A DNA stretch of 64,000 bases from Polytrichum commune. Its lineage: Eukaryota > Streptophyta > Polytrichopsida > Polytrichales > Polytrichaceae. Position numbers and translations under genes: made by a program. The notes under the pieces are model-generated. The model searched no databases, was not told where the DNA came from, and saw nothing but the letters and a program-made list of their open reading frames with translations. The stretch is taken from assembly GCA_950295325.1 (NCBI GenBank), contig OX485807.1, positions 16,333,001 through 16,397,000 on the forward strand, in the 5' to 3' direction. This document shows, in pieces, positions 31,483 to 42,930 of this stretch (its first letter is position 1; every line of letters begins with the position of its first letter).

Positions 31483-34400
31483 ATTGACACTCGGCTGTGG
31501 GGCTATGCACCTTTTTGATGGGGTCACTCAATTGAGGGGGTCGGCACTTTTGGCCAACCGTTGGAACTTGAAAGCTTCAACTTGGCAACTTCCATTGACG
31601 TATATATGTGGCTCTTTAGAATGATTGGGGAGACCCAGTGCTACTGTAGTTCAAGGCTGGCGTCATGCGGTTTTTATAGGAATTATTATAGCTCATGTTA
31701 ATGAAGAAAAACCAAAAGATGTCAGCATGTAACTAGTTGGACTTGGGAAAGACTAGGATCTTGACCAGATATGCCCAAAGCAATTGGAATGAATCACACA
31801 TGTTGTCATTTTAAGTTTTAGCATCAGAGTTGAGATGTAAAAGATATAAGAGGTTGAAGGTGAGATTTCTTTTCTTTTCTTTCTCATGAAGTGATTGCAA
31901 AAGTCCTTCAATTGTGTTTAAAAATTTTGAACTTAGAATGGTGTCTATTATAAAAACACATAATTCAATCTTGTTATGATTCACAATGGAACATATATAT
32001 ATATATATATATAATTATGTTTTAGAAGACTTTTAAGGTTCCCTTGTCAATGGCTTCATTATGGCGGTGCTCATTACAAATGACCGCCAGGATAAAAATT
32101 TGCATCTCGAATGTCACGAAATTAAGGGACAAATACTTCCACAACCACACCACTTCTAAGGAATATCCTTGATGTATTTTAGAGTGAATACTGTTCATGA
32201 AGTGCACAAGTAGATTCTCTCCAAGGTCAAAGGGGGGATACTACAGTAAGAATTGCTTGAGGTTGAACGAATAATGTAGCGGTATTCTCTACTGTTTTTT
32301 TGGTGAAAGTTGTTAGGAAGAATATCAAACGAACTACCTATGAATAAATTGGTGAAAAGTTGTTGATTGCTGAATAAATTCCAAAAAGCTTGAATTGGTT
32401 GTTGGACGCCTAGGAAATGTCAAACAACATCACAAGTCATGTGTAGAAATAGACTTCTAGGTGTGGGGCTTGACTACCATTGAATGTAGGTCAATCATGT
32501 GGAGGTCCAAATAGGGCCTCTTGGATGCTTAGGGGTTAAATTGAAGGGGGGGGGGGGTTGCGAGGGTGCATGACATGCAACTATTCTTGAATGTAGAAAA
32601 GTTCTCCCATTGCAGCTTAGACTTATATGAAAGGTTGATAAAGAAGAATAAACTTGCATTTATTTAGAATCAAACATTACTCAAAATAGATTACCTATTT
32701 TCATCGCTATCCAATATTGTCTTGTCAAAAAAAACATCTTCAAGAAACTTTTCAAAACATAAGTAAACAAATCTTCAAAGAACTCAATTTATTTGTACTT
32801 TTAGGTTTCTTTATCCAACGTCTTTCCAATTAATTGTTAGTACGAGATGATCAACAAATCTAAGTTACAACCGTGATCATTTTCCTCATCATTTTTGGAG
32901 ATCAATTGAATATCTTATCGATTATCAAAGTGAAGATTGTGCCTAATCAATCACAAAGAACCCCCCCCCCCTTTCCATTATGTTGAATATTGAACATAAA
33001 ACAATTAGCACATTTAAACACGTAACTCAATCTCAAGTCTAAGTTGATGTCCTTTGGGTGCCCATTCTTACATTTACACCTAACCATTCACCACTCAAAT
33101 ACAAGTGTTCAATTAGGATATGTAACCTGATTTCTCCCACTTACGTACCTTGGTTTGGTTATGATTTGTGCCATGTTCAAATGGCACTATTTTTAAACAT
33201 ATGTTTGTTTAATTGCTATCGACTAATTTGCACTTTATCTTTCCAAAAGAGGGAAAAGTGGATGGACGTTCTATTGTTTATCAACACCAACATGATTTTA
33301 GAAAGTGGTTCATCACTCAATTTGGCCAATTTAGAACCCCCATTACTTAGTCGTATGGCCGACTTTATTATCTAGAATTAGCATATGACAGGGGCCTACA
33401 CCATCTTCATGGGAAGAAACTTAGATAATAGGAAGAAATTGACGTTGGTATGCACAATAATAGTGCTAGTTTGAATATTGTGAATAGTGTTGGTATTTTT
33501 AGTGAACAATGTCAGGATGAACAACGCTTTGTATGAATAGTGTTGGGAATATAACTCCACCCAAATCGCCAATTGTGAACTTGAGTGTATGTATTGTAAA
33601 ATATTACCACACCACTTATGATATTAAGTGTCACATGCATAATAGTGTCACTTACCCTATTTTGAGGCATAAGCTAGATGCCACCAATGATCAACAACTT
33701 CACCTCATGACACTTGACGTTCACACGCGCTTACTAAAATCTTGGCATGGGTATGTTTAGTATTGTATGAGGTGTATGCCCACACTATACAATGGCTATA
33801 AGTTGCCTAAAAGTGCACACAAATGACACAACATTAGCATGCTCAAGAATATCTTCCTCTTGCATACTAAAATGTAAACGCTTGACACTTGCCATCAGTA
33901 TGTTCAATTATATCTTCCACTTGCATACTAGAAGACAAAACAATCATCTCAAGCATCTTAATGTTCTACGCTAAATGTCATAATGTATTTTTTCACTTCA
34001 AAAATTACTTATTTTGACGCATAGTATCATGTTGATAATTAGTGGACATGACATTTTGAGGCCTCTACAAATCTAATTTAGGTCCTTCGCAAATAGTTGT
34101 TAAAGGTAGAGCATTAGGTTGCTCGTAGTCATAGAATTGTGATTGTTCAAGGTATAAGAATGAATAAGGTTCACATAAACCCATATGGTTTGTGGGAAAT
34201 GAGAGTTGAGATATCCTATATTATGCATTGTATGCCAAAGGAGGAAAAATGCAATAAAGGGGAAGGCAAGGGTGAAGGTGGTCATCTTACTCCAAGCATT
34301 GTCCATATGCCTTTGTGTATGTGTATCTGCATATGCAATCTTATCTCTATTTCTAGTGTGCTCCCACGCAATAGTTATGGGCCCACTCGCGCAAGTTCTA
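31483..34400. other. Intergenic, repeats but no gene
   Basis: This contains an AT dinucleotide run at about 31995-32013, a 12-G run at 32546-32557 and an 11-C run at 32961-32971. A repeat fragment at about 32876-32950 (CATTTTCCTCATCATTTTTG, then AAAGTGAAGATT) recurs near 57308-57375. No coding gene. Confidence 0.3.
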
Positions 34401-34571
34401 GAGTTAAAGATTTGATTGCTTGTTGGTTAGTAAGTGGATCTTGAGAGATTGAATGCTCTGAGGAGCTTTTGGGGTGCTTCGTGTTAGAGGTACATTGGAG
34501 CACTTTTTGAGTTGATTGAGGTTTGTGAAGTCATTAAGTGGATATAATCGCTTAGAAAGAGCTATTTTGAA

Positions 34572-36766
34572 TTGATAGAGAGTATATTCCTAATTTTTGA
34601 GATTAAAGTGACATCACATGAGGGTGACGGTGCTAGAGTCATTAACAAATTCAATGGAAAGAAATTCAACCTTTGGAAGTTCAAATTGGACATGAGATTG
34701 GCTTACATGAATCTTTGGAACATTGTGGATGAATTTGAGAAAGCTCCACCTTCCAACACTGATTCGCAAGTGAAGAAAAAAAATATGAAAGACGTGTCAA
34801 AAAAACAATGTCCGTCATTGTGCTCTACTTGGCGGACAATCAACTTGCGCACATTAGGATTGCAAAAGACCAGCGGAAGCATGGAAGGTCCATTTAATAT
34901 CCATGAGAAAAAGAACTTCTTTAACATTATTTTTGTTCATCGCAAGTTTTGTACATGCAAGATGAAGGAAGGTGATGACTTGTTGGACCATATCAACAAG
35001 GTCAAGGCACTTGCGGATCAACTTGTTTACTTGGAGAAACTTGTGAAAAATGAACATGTTGTCATGACTTAGCTCGAGAGTTTGCCATCCTTGTACAAAT
35101 ACTTGATTACGACCTTAGAGACGATGCCAATGAAGGAGTTGACTATAGAGTATATGATGGCACTTTTGATGCACGAGATGTCGAAGAGAAAGGAGAAGAA
35201 ACTCGAAGGCGATGAAGATTCCAAGGCAAAGGGAAAAATCCATTTTGGTGTAAAGATGTCAAGATGTACTACCATTGTGACAAGACAGGCCACATTGCAC
35301 GTTTTCGCTACAAAATAAAAAAGAAAAGAAAAGAAAAAGAATGCAAACAAAATACCAATGAAGATGATGACTACGCATTTGCAACACAACATTGAATGTA
35401 TTTATGTAAGTAAATTATGGGTCATGAATTCATGAACAACAAAACATATGACTTCCAATAGGGTGGAATTTGACACATACGAGGTAATTGCTCGATTCAA
35501 TGTCAATTTGGGTGATAATAGCATTGTAAGAGCTACCGGAATGGGGCCCATTGTTGTTGAGGTGCTAGTGGGAGGCAAAACCAGAAGGATTTGCATAAAA
35601 CATGTCCTTCATGTGCCCAACTTGTAAGCAAATTTGTACTTTGTGAACAGACTTTTGTCAAAGGGGTTGAAAGTATAATTCAACCTAAATAAATGCATTG
35701 TGAGAGGTATTGGTGACGAAATTGTTGCAATAGCGCTACGTGAAGGCTATTTAAACCAAATGAACTTCACTAAGGTGCATGGAACAAATTTGGCCAATTT
35801 CGTATAGCTATAAAATAATAATTTCTTTACATTTGAATTTTGACGTCGTTGACTTAGAAAATTGAATGTCAAAAGTGTTCATGCACTTCAAAGCATCACG
35901 AGTGACATGAATCTTGACAAAATTTCTTGTCCCACATCTTTGTTGGACTCAAGAGAGGCGTAACATGCATTGAGCATAACAAATATAAGACAACATTTTC
36001 CAACGATGAGGGAGGCAAGCAAGTAAGTCTTTACAGACTGTGCATTCGAATGTTTGTGACCCTATAAGGACAACATCTATGGGTAGTATAAGATGTGTTG
36101 TGACCTTCATTGATGATTTTCGAGGAAAGTATGGGTGTACATGTTGAAGTTTAAAGAAGAGGGCTTGAAGAAATTCAAGGAGTTCAAGGCCCCTGTAGAG
36201 ACAAAGTTGAAGCACAAATTCAACGAATTTTGGTTGGATAATGATGGTCAGTTCATTTTGGAAGAAGTTCGTCATTTCTTGAAAGAACGTGGTATTGAAA
36301 GACAACCATCCAATCCGTATAGGCCTCAACAAAACATAGTGGCAGAGCGTGCAAATTACTTCATCATGCAAATGAAAACGAACATGCTTAATGTTCAAAA
36401 GCCCAACAAATTATTTTGGGTGGAAGCGATGGTGAATGTGATTTCCACACATAATCAATATTCAATGAAAGCCTTGCCGTCTATTACATCCAAAGAAATG
36501 TGGAGTTGGAGGGGACCTTGCATTGCACACATGTGTTGTTTGGATTCATTGTGTATGCGATGGTGTTTGATGAAAAGACGGGTAAACTTGATGCCAGAGA
36601 CACTAAATGTTTGTTCTTTGGTTATTATGAAGGTATCACAACACATAGACTCATGTATTTGAAAATCAATGAGATTATCAAAAGTAGAGATGTTGCATTT
36701 GTGGAGGATAGGACGAGCATTGGGATTTTGAAATACGTCCAAGTAAGAAAGATGATACCCTTATAG
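34572..36766 (+). mobile_element. Decayed Ty1/copia retrotransposon, gag to integrase only
   Basis: Three blocks in order belong to one gag-pol polyprotein. The gag block at 34572-35320 has NLWKFKLDMRLAYM and EGDDLLDHINKVKALADQL, then a CCHC-like knuckle near 35258 that has lost its first and last Cys. The protease and pre-integrase block is at about 35400-35950. The integrase core and C-terminal part is at 36100-36766, with W-L-D-N-D-G-Q-F, P-Q-Q-N-x-V-A-E-R-A-N and KCLFFGYYEG. Stops and frameshifts interrupt every block. The protease D-S-G-A-T position reads N-S-stop-T-T. No reverse transcriptase or RNase H follows, and no long terminal repeats were found, so the copy is dead and truncated. 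Confidence 0.85.
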
Positions 36767-37539
36767 TAGTTGGAGTGGACAAATGTTTTGAATCGCCTTT
36801 ATTTTATTTTAAGCATACTTTGTTCCTACATAGGGGGAGGACAAACTATAATTGCTTTATTCCAGGGTTAGTGGAACTAACCCACATGGTTGAGTTATGT
36901 TATGTTCAAGAGGTCGATGCCTACTTTATAGTGTCTACAAGTTGTATTTAACTTGAAGAAAACTAACCTAGGCTCATTCAACCCCAGGTGGACCCCTAGG
37001 TGGTGGAAAATTTTTAAATGATTAGGTAGTTAAGTGGACTGCTCAATCATTGTTGATTGATTTAAAACATATACCTTGTAATCCCTCACTATATTCAAAA
37101 TCACAAACCTTAGCAAGCTTTGTTTACAAGAGTTGCAAGATTAACAACATAATCATGTTCTTTGGAGTTTATGAGTATAAATAACACTACTAGGAAGGAA
37201 AGGGTTTTTTTTTTTTGGGGGGGGGGGTATCAACGGCAATGGACCACTCAATTGCAAAAGTCAATGCAACCCATTGATATTAAAAATGTGTTGGTTTAAA
37301 CTTCTTTTCAATGCCATATTTTAGACTCTAGTGGTTGTTCAATCATTACAACCTCTAATGAGCATTTGATTTAGGATTTTAGTGGCATTCTAATTTAGTG
37401 ACCGATTCCATAGGCTCTCTCAAAAAAAGTAGATTGTCTACTTCCAAGGGAAAAGCTATACACATATCCCACACCTATTTTTTAATTTATTGGGTCACTT
37501 AAATTACCTTGTACATGACCATAACCTCTTTATCTTGCC
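36767..37539. other. Intergenic with T12-G11 homopolymer pair
   Basis: A run of 12 T (37205-37216) is followed directly by 11 G (37217-37227). No gene. Confidence 0.3.
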
Positions 37540-38230
37540 TTTGAAAAATTACCCATAGGTTATTCATGTGTGAGTTCTAAGTTTATTCCATAACCCTCAT
37601 AGAATAAAATTTATTTTTCATGTGAAATGGAAACCTTTCACGTAACCTCTAATTTTCCTGTAAGTTACACATGCATTTATTTACAATTGATTTCATTACC
37701 TTCATAGCGTAAATTTTCTTCATATGTGACAAAAAAACTCTTCTATTAATTCCAATTTTTGTGAAAATTACTCATGAATAAATTTACCATTGATCACATA
37801 ATCTCCATAGGATAAATGGTGTATTACCTCAAACTTTTGTGGAAGTTACTCATGTTTGAATTTACAATCTATCCCAAAACCCTCATAGTGTAAATTTTCT
37901 TTTTATGTGAAACCATACCCTTCATATTACCTCTAGTTTTTGTGAAAGTTTCTCATGCATGAAATTACAATCTATAGATTACCCTCACAAAGTAAAGTTT
38001 CTTTACAAGTGAAAAAACTACAAACCCTTTATATTACCTCCAACTTTTGTGCAAGTTCCTCTTGCATGAATTAACAATTCATTGAGTAACTCTCATCTAG
38101 TATATTTTCTTTATGTATGTAAAAGATAAGCCTTTCATTTCTAACGTCAATTGCAAGTCACCCATGAATGATCCACAATTTATCTTTGAACCACATTGTT
38201 AGACTTTCAATTTTCCTTGCATGTGGCAAT
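37540..38230 (+). repeat. Tandem array, ~100-bp degenerate units (about 6-7)
   Basis: The cycle recurs with anchors near 37546, 37662, 37752, 37840, 37941, 38050 and 38151: TTTTGTGNAAGTTACTCATG, then GAATTTACAAT, then ACCCTCATAG, then TAAATTTTCTTT, then a Pu-rich spacer and CCTTTCATATTACCTC. The units are 75-85% alike by eye. No coding potential. Confidence 0.8.
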
Positions 38231-38504
38231 TGTGTCATGCCCTTCATGGTTTGTGCAAGTCAGAACATGCAATAATCCATTTTTCATTATTTCTATTCAT
38301 GAAGTAATGGTTCTTGAGATGCTCAATAGAAGTAATTTCTTACGGCTAGTGGGGCATAGTCCAATATTAATTTCAAATGTGGAAAATCTACAAACTACAT
38401 GTGGACTTATGTGTTCTATTTTATTACTTGGACGCATGTAATTGAGAGGTTTATGGCAATGCTTGTGGCTACAAAACATACATAAAAAAAAATATAGACA
38501 TATG

Positions 38505-38720
38505 TTATAATGAGATTGATCATTGGACTATGTGCTCAAAATATATTAAAACATCCTAAGTTCAATTGTTAACATAAGTGACCTGCATGATCCATTGAAG
38601 TGAAAGAGACTCCTTAGTTTGACCTCTTACAACTTTTGCATCTAAACTTCTCTTATGACTTGAAATGATAATTTTCATGATTTGCAATCACCAACCTCCC
38701 ATTATTGGAGGAGACATTTC
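38505..38720. repeat. Dispersed repeat F, second copy
   Basis: GGACTATGTGCTCAAAATAT, then CTAAGTTCAATTGTTAACAT, parallels the RAD51D intron copy at 14885-15115. Confidence 0.4.
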
Positions 38721-39710
38721 CTAGTTAGATCCAATGGCCCAAATTGTTCGTGGAGTGCAACTTAGCACCCACAATAGGGCCACATGCCTCCATTGATAGA
38801 TGATGCAAGTGAACTTGACCTTCTATAATGATCAAACCATGAAATGTGATCTACTCTTTCAACCCTACTGTGTCGAGAGACTTAGACATGTTAAGATTGG
38901 GCAAATATTTTAGGCTAGTTCAAAATATCTCAAAATATTCTATATCAACTGTAAACTTACGGGAGGTGATATTTTAATGTTGTTTGGATGAGAGGTGTGC
39001 TTGTATGTGATTTCCCCCTCTTTTCCTACATCGATAAAGTTGCATTACAACTCTCATCATTTTCATACCAATTTTATACAGGTCAATGAACACAAAATCC
39101 AACAAAGGATATGATGTACATATTGGACAAGTACCACCAACGTTCATGTAGATTGCAATTATAGCCTTACCATTATTATAGTGAGAAATATTCTACCCCC
39201 GCCCCTTTATTTTTCCTTATGGTGCATGGACTAGGATATTAAATTGAGGGCATATGCACCCATTCCCATTAACACTCGATTTGATTGGCCACTCAAATAT
39301 GGTAAAAAAAATGGAAGAAGAATGATCCCCATTTAAACAAAATTTGAGAAGATCCAACAATTATAAAATTGCAGTTTTCAAGTTGGGGTAGCTAATAGAA
39401 ATCTTATTTTCTTTTATTTTGGGCAATGCAATGCATAGAAATCAACATTTTTGTATATCATTATAATTGACAAGATATGGATAAGAAGTAATCAATCCTC
39501 TATGGATGGGTGTCAATTTTTTGTTATCTAATGACTTTGGTTGTTTTTGGCAGTACATGATGTTTTTGTCCCCCCTATGTGGAACCCTTACTCCAAGTGA
39601 AAGTGCTTGATAAACAAAAGATAATGAGTTCCCATCCAAAGCTTCATGAACGTTTAGCATACTCAAACTTCTTCCATGTGCATTAGTTGGGGCATGAAAA
39701 GTTTGCATCC
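38721..39710. other. Intergenic, no gene recognised
   Basis: No supported feature. Confidence 0.3.
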
Positions 39711-39861
39711 AAGATATATCTCCATTCGAATCCTGGCTGTGAAATCTCCTCTCTACTTGACGGAAAACTTGCCAAGTGGTCAAATGCCTCTTGTGCTTTG
39801 GCGTTGGCCTGTCGGCCTTCTGTCTCAAAAAGAAAAAGAAAAAGAAAGATATATCTCCATT
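39711..39861 (+). mobile_element. 5'-truncated SINE (family S) with 16-bp target duplication
   Basis: The perfect duplication AAGATATATCTCCATT lies at 39711-39726 and 39846-39861. The 119-bp insert starts within the B box (CGAATCCTGGCTGTGAAATC), shares CTCTACTTGACGGAAAACTT and GGTGGTCAA-type body sequence with the full copy at 24140-24293, and ends in an AAAAAGAAAAAG-type tail. Confidence 0.85.
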
Positions 39862-40697
39862 GAGAAGTTGAAAAGAACTGCATAATTTGTCAACTTCGTA
39901 GGTAGAATATTATAGGGGGTTTGTACCCACAGTTTTTGACCAATAAGAACCCGACACTCGCCCTTTCAAAACTCTCTCGCTCCTTGACGTAGCCTTGGCG
40001 TTTGTGAAGATCTGGTGGTTGTCCTTGTTACTTTTGACGTCGAATGTTCACTTTTATACATATATATATATAAAGAAAATTCATATTGAGTTCTTATTTA
40101 TTGGCTTGGAGTGTTGTGGGAGGCTTTCTTACTATAAAATATTTCAAGCGCCCTTGCTATTACGTACACTAAATTCATATTCATGTCCAGATTCCCGAGT
40201 TATTCGTAAGTCAAAATGGGAAGCTGGAAAGCTTTGACTTCAGCCCTTGGATGTCAGAGGAGCCGCTGACAACCGTCGGATGCAGATAAAGAACTGCGAT
40301 GCCGATGAAAGCCTCCAAGGCTGTGAGACTTGGGACTCGCCAATCTACGAAAATCCTTGATTTTTTGAATCAAATCTACCAAATATGTATCATTCTGTAG
40401 ATGTTTCCTGACATCTTGGGTGGTCTTTCTTCCTTTCATTCTGGGCCTGTCTGTTCGGTACTAATCAGTTCGTCGAGAAAGATTTGCTGTGCTTCGTGTG
40501 GGGACCGTGTGCCGAAATTCTTTCACAAGCTTTCTGTCGCCATTTAATAGGAAGATCGTGTCTGGTCTTGGCGTGTATTTTGCTGGAGACGACTTGCCAA
40601 ACTGTATGGCTTCGAGGGTCGGCGCGGTGCGGGAGGAAGCAGCGGCGTAGTGCACCTTCGATCGATTTGAGTGAGTTGCGAGCCATTTGTAAGAGAA

Positions 40698-41490
40698 CTT
40701 GTGTGAGCGACGTCTCTGTAGGTTTGTGCTGGTTAGCCTCCTCCTCCTCTTGAGTCAGGCGATGGGCTTCGATATACCTATATACCTATATATATATACA
40801 TATGTTACTGTAATGAGGTTTTACTTCCATTTTACGGAGAGAGTTAAACCTTCCCGAGTGTCACCTCGTCGTGGACCAACCTGTTTTTGGATCGTCTCCG
40901 GCAGTTGAGGTGTCTCCGTCCTGAACACGATCGTCCACCTTATATATTGAGCCTTTGACTAAGTAAATGTATAGCTCTTTGGTTAAGAATTTGTGTCGAG
41001 AGGCAGGGTCGAGATCTTGTGTGAGTTGCTGTTTCTGTAGGTTATATTGGCTAGCCTGGCCAGTTTCTCCTCTTTAAGCCTGGCGATTGCGTTGATTTGT
41101 ACTCCTGTAATGGAGTCTTTACTTCCATTTTACCAAGTGAACCTCCCCGAGCGTCACCTCGGAGTGGACCAATCATATTGGATTGTCTCTGGCACTTGAG
41201 GTGCCCGATCCGTCCCGAGGTGCTCCCTGAGCACGATATTGCAACTTCTATATTGGGCCTTTGACTAATAAGTTGAGGGCTCTTCTGTAAAGGATTTGTG
41301 TTCGTGTTGGCTAGCCAGCTTCTCCTCTTAATTGGCGTCAATGCCCTACTGTAATGGAGTGCTGCTTAAGACCGCAAAGTTAAACCTTCCCAAGTGTAAC
41401 CTTGTCGTGGACACAAGCTGTTTTTAGATTGTCGTTGGCAGTTGAGGTCTCTCCGCCCCGAGGTTGTCCTGGAGCACAATATTGTGTGCC
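40698..41490 (+). repeat. Threefold tandem repeat, ~280-320 bp units, upstream of GT47
   Basis: Unit 1 is 40698-41015, unit 2 is 41016-41297, unit 3 (shorter) about 41298-41490. Each carries in order TTGGCTAGCC-type sequence, CTGTAATGGAGT, TTACTTCCATTTTAC, GTTAAACCTTCC, GTGTCACCT, GTGGACCAA, a TTGGATTGTCT motif, GGCAGTTGAGGT, and CCCGAGGT...GAGCACGATATT. The units are diverged. The region is more GC-rich than its surroundings and may be promoter or untranslated exon DNA of the gene at 42931. Confidence 0.8.
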
Positions 41491-42930
41491 TGTTCAGAAT
41501 CCAGATTGGCACCGAGTACGGATTGCGTGCTTCCGTGGCGTTGTGCTCTACTTTCTACTGTCCTCAGTTTCGCCTTCTTATCATCTGCTAGAGGAAAGAG
41601 ATTACGTGACACGTGTCACGTGAGAGTCGATGTTCCGTAACAGCTCAGAGTACCGAACCATCAGCATCCTGTAACTTAGTACTTCATAGGCTGTGTTTCA
41701 TATTCGTCTGTCAAGGACTTCGCCGCAACTTGCCTTTCTTTGAATCACGCACAGAGCGGGTTTCATCTGGGAAATTCTAGACAGTTTGGAGTGTCAGGTG
41801 CTAGTAGTAGGCTTGTAATCTCATCACTGGCTGCGCTTTGTTGACGTCCATGACTACGTCGTATAAGTTAAGCAGGGCTTCATATGTGTTGGAAATGATC
41901 ACTGTGGTTTCTGACTGCCTCCCCTACTTTCGCCCTTTATGAATTCGTTTGTTGTTGAGAATAGGTACTGCTCAGGTTTCCTTCTAGGTTGAACCGATCG
42001 GGACATTTGCACCACGTTTAGGCGTTAATTATTCCTTTTTAATACAATTTCAAGGTTTCTTTTTTCCTTTCCTTTTTTGTCCATCTAGTCTAAACTTGTC
42101 TAGCACAGATCGGGCTTTTTAAGTGCTTGTTCTCTTTACCTGCATGCCATCAGCATAAGCAGTTAGTGAAGCCCCTCGTCTCGATGCGAGGTCGTGCAAT
42201 GCTTCTTTAACCACCAGCTGTACATTGTAGCAGCACGAGGAATTTTAGTTGCCAAAGGAGATGTGAAGTTGCTTGCAAGAAGGCTGGTCCTTCGCAGCAC
42301 TCTACAATCCCATATCCTGTGCAAAGGGAATAGAAAGTTGCTTACAAGAATCTTAAGAACCTAAAGACGAATTTGTTCTTGAAGAATGTTCCACTCCTCA
42401 CTTGACTTGTATACTCGCGTGTAATCTCGCAGATAACCAGAAATTCAAAAGAGAGTTTTCCTTCGGATCAGGATTTTGTGATTATAGGATTTTAGGTCCT
42501 CCGGCATACGTGACTTATCATCTTTTTCAGAAGGTCCATGCGACATACTTATTTGAGTTTGCCGCGCAGCTAATCAAAATCGATTGGTAATTCTCCCGCT
42601 CAGGACAAGCTGTTTCAAGCTCAAGAGGTTTCATCGTTACGACGATAGCGCAGTTTCTTTGTGCAACTTCGATCATTTCAGATACTTCAGCAGCCTTTGA
42701 GAGGCGCGGCAAAACATCAAGGCTTCTGAGAAAGTTTTTTCCTCACTAACAGAAATCGTAGATCTCAAGCTACATATGTGTGACCTTCAAATTGATGAGG
42801 TTAGAGAGGGGTCTCTGCTGGAAATCTCAGAGCAAGCACAAGGTGACAGATCAGATTCCACGAAGACTTGAGGCGAATCAATAAGTGACGGATACTGGTT
42901 GTAGGTTTCGAGGAGTTAAGGGTGAGCAAC
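41491..42930 (+). promoter_or_regulatory. GT47 upstream region and probable 5' leader
   Basis: No other gene is seen between the tandem repeat and the GT47 start. The transcription start and any leader intron cannot be placed from the sequence. Confidence 0.25.

Noticed and set aside
36455-36742. 95-codon minus-strand open frame
   Set aside because: It is antisense to the copia integrase C-terminal region.
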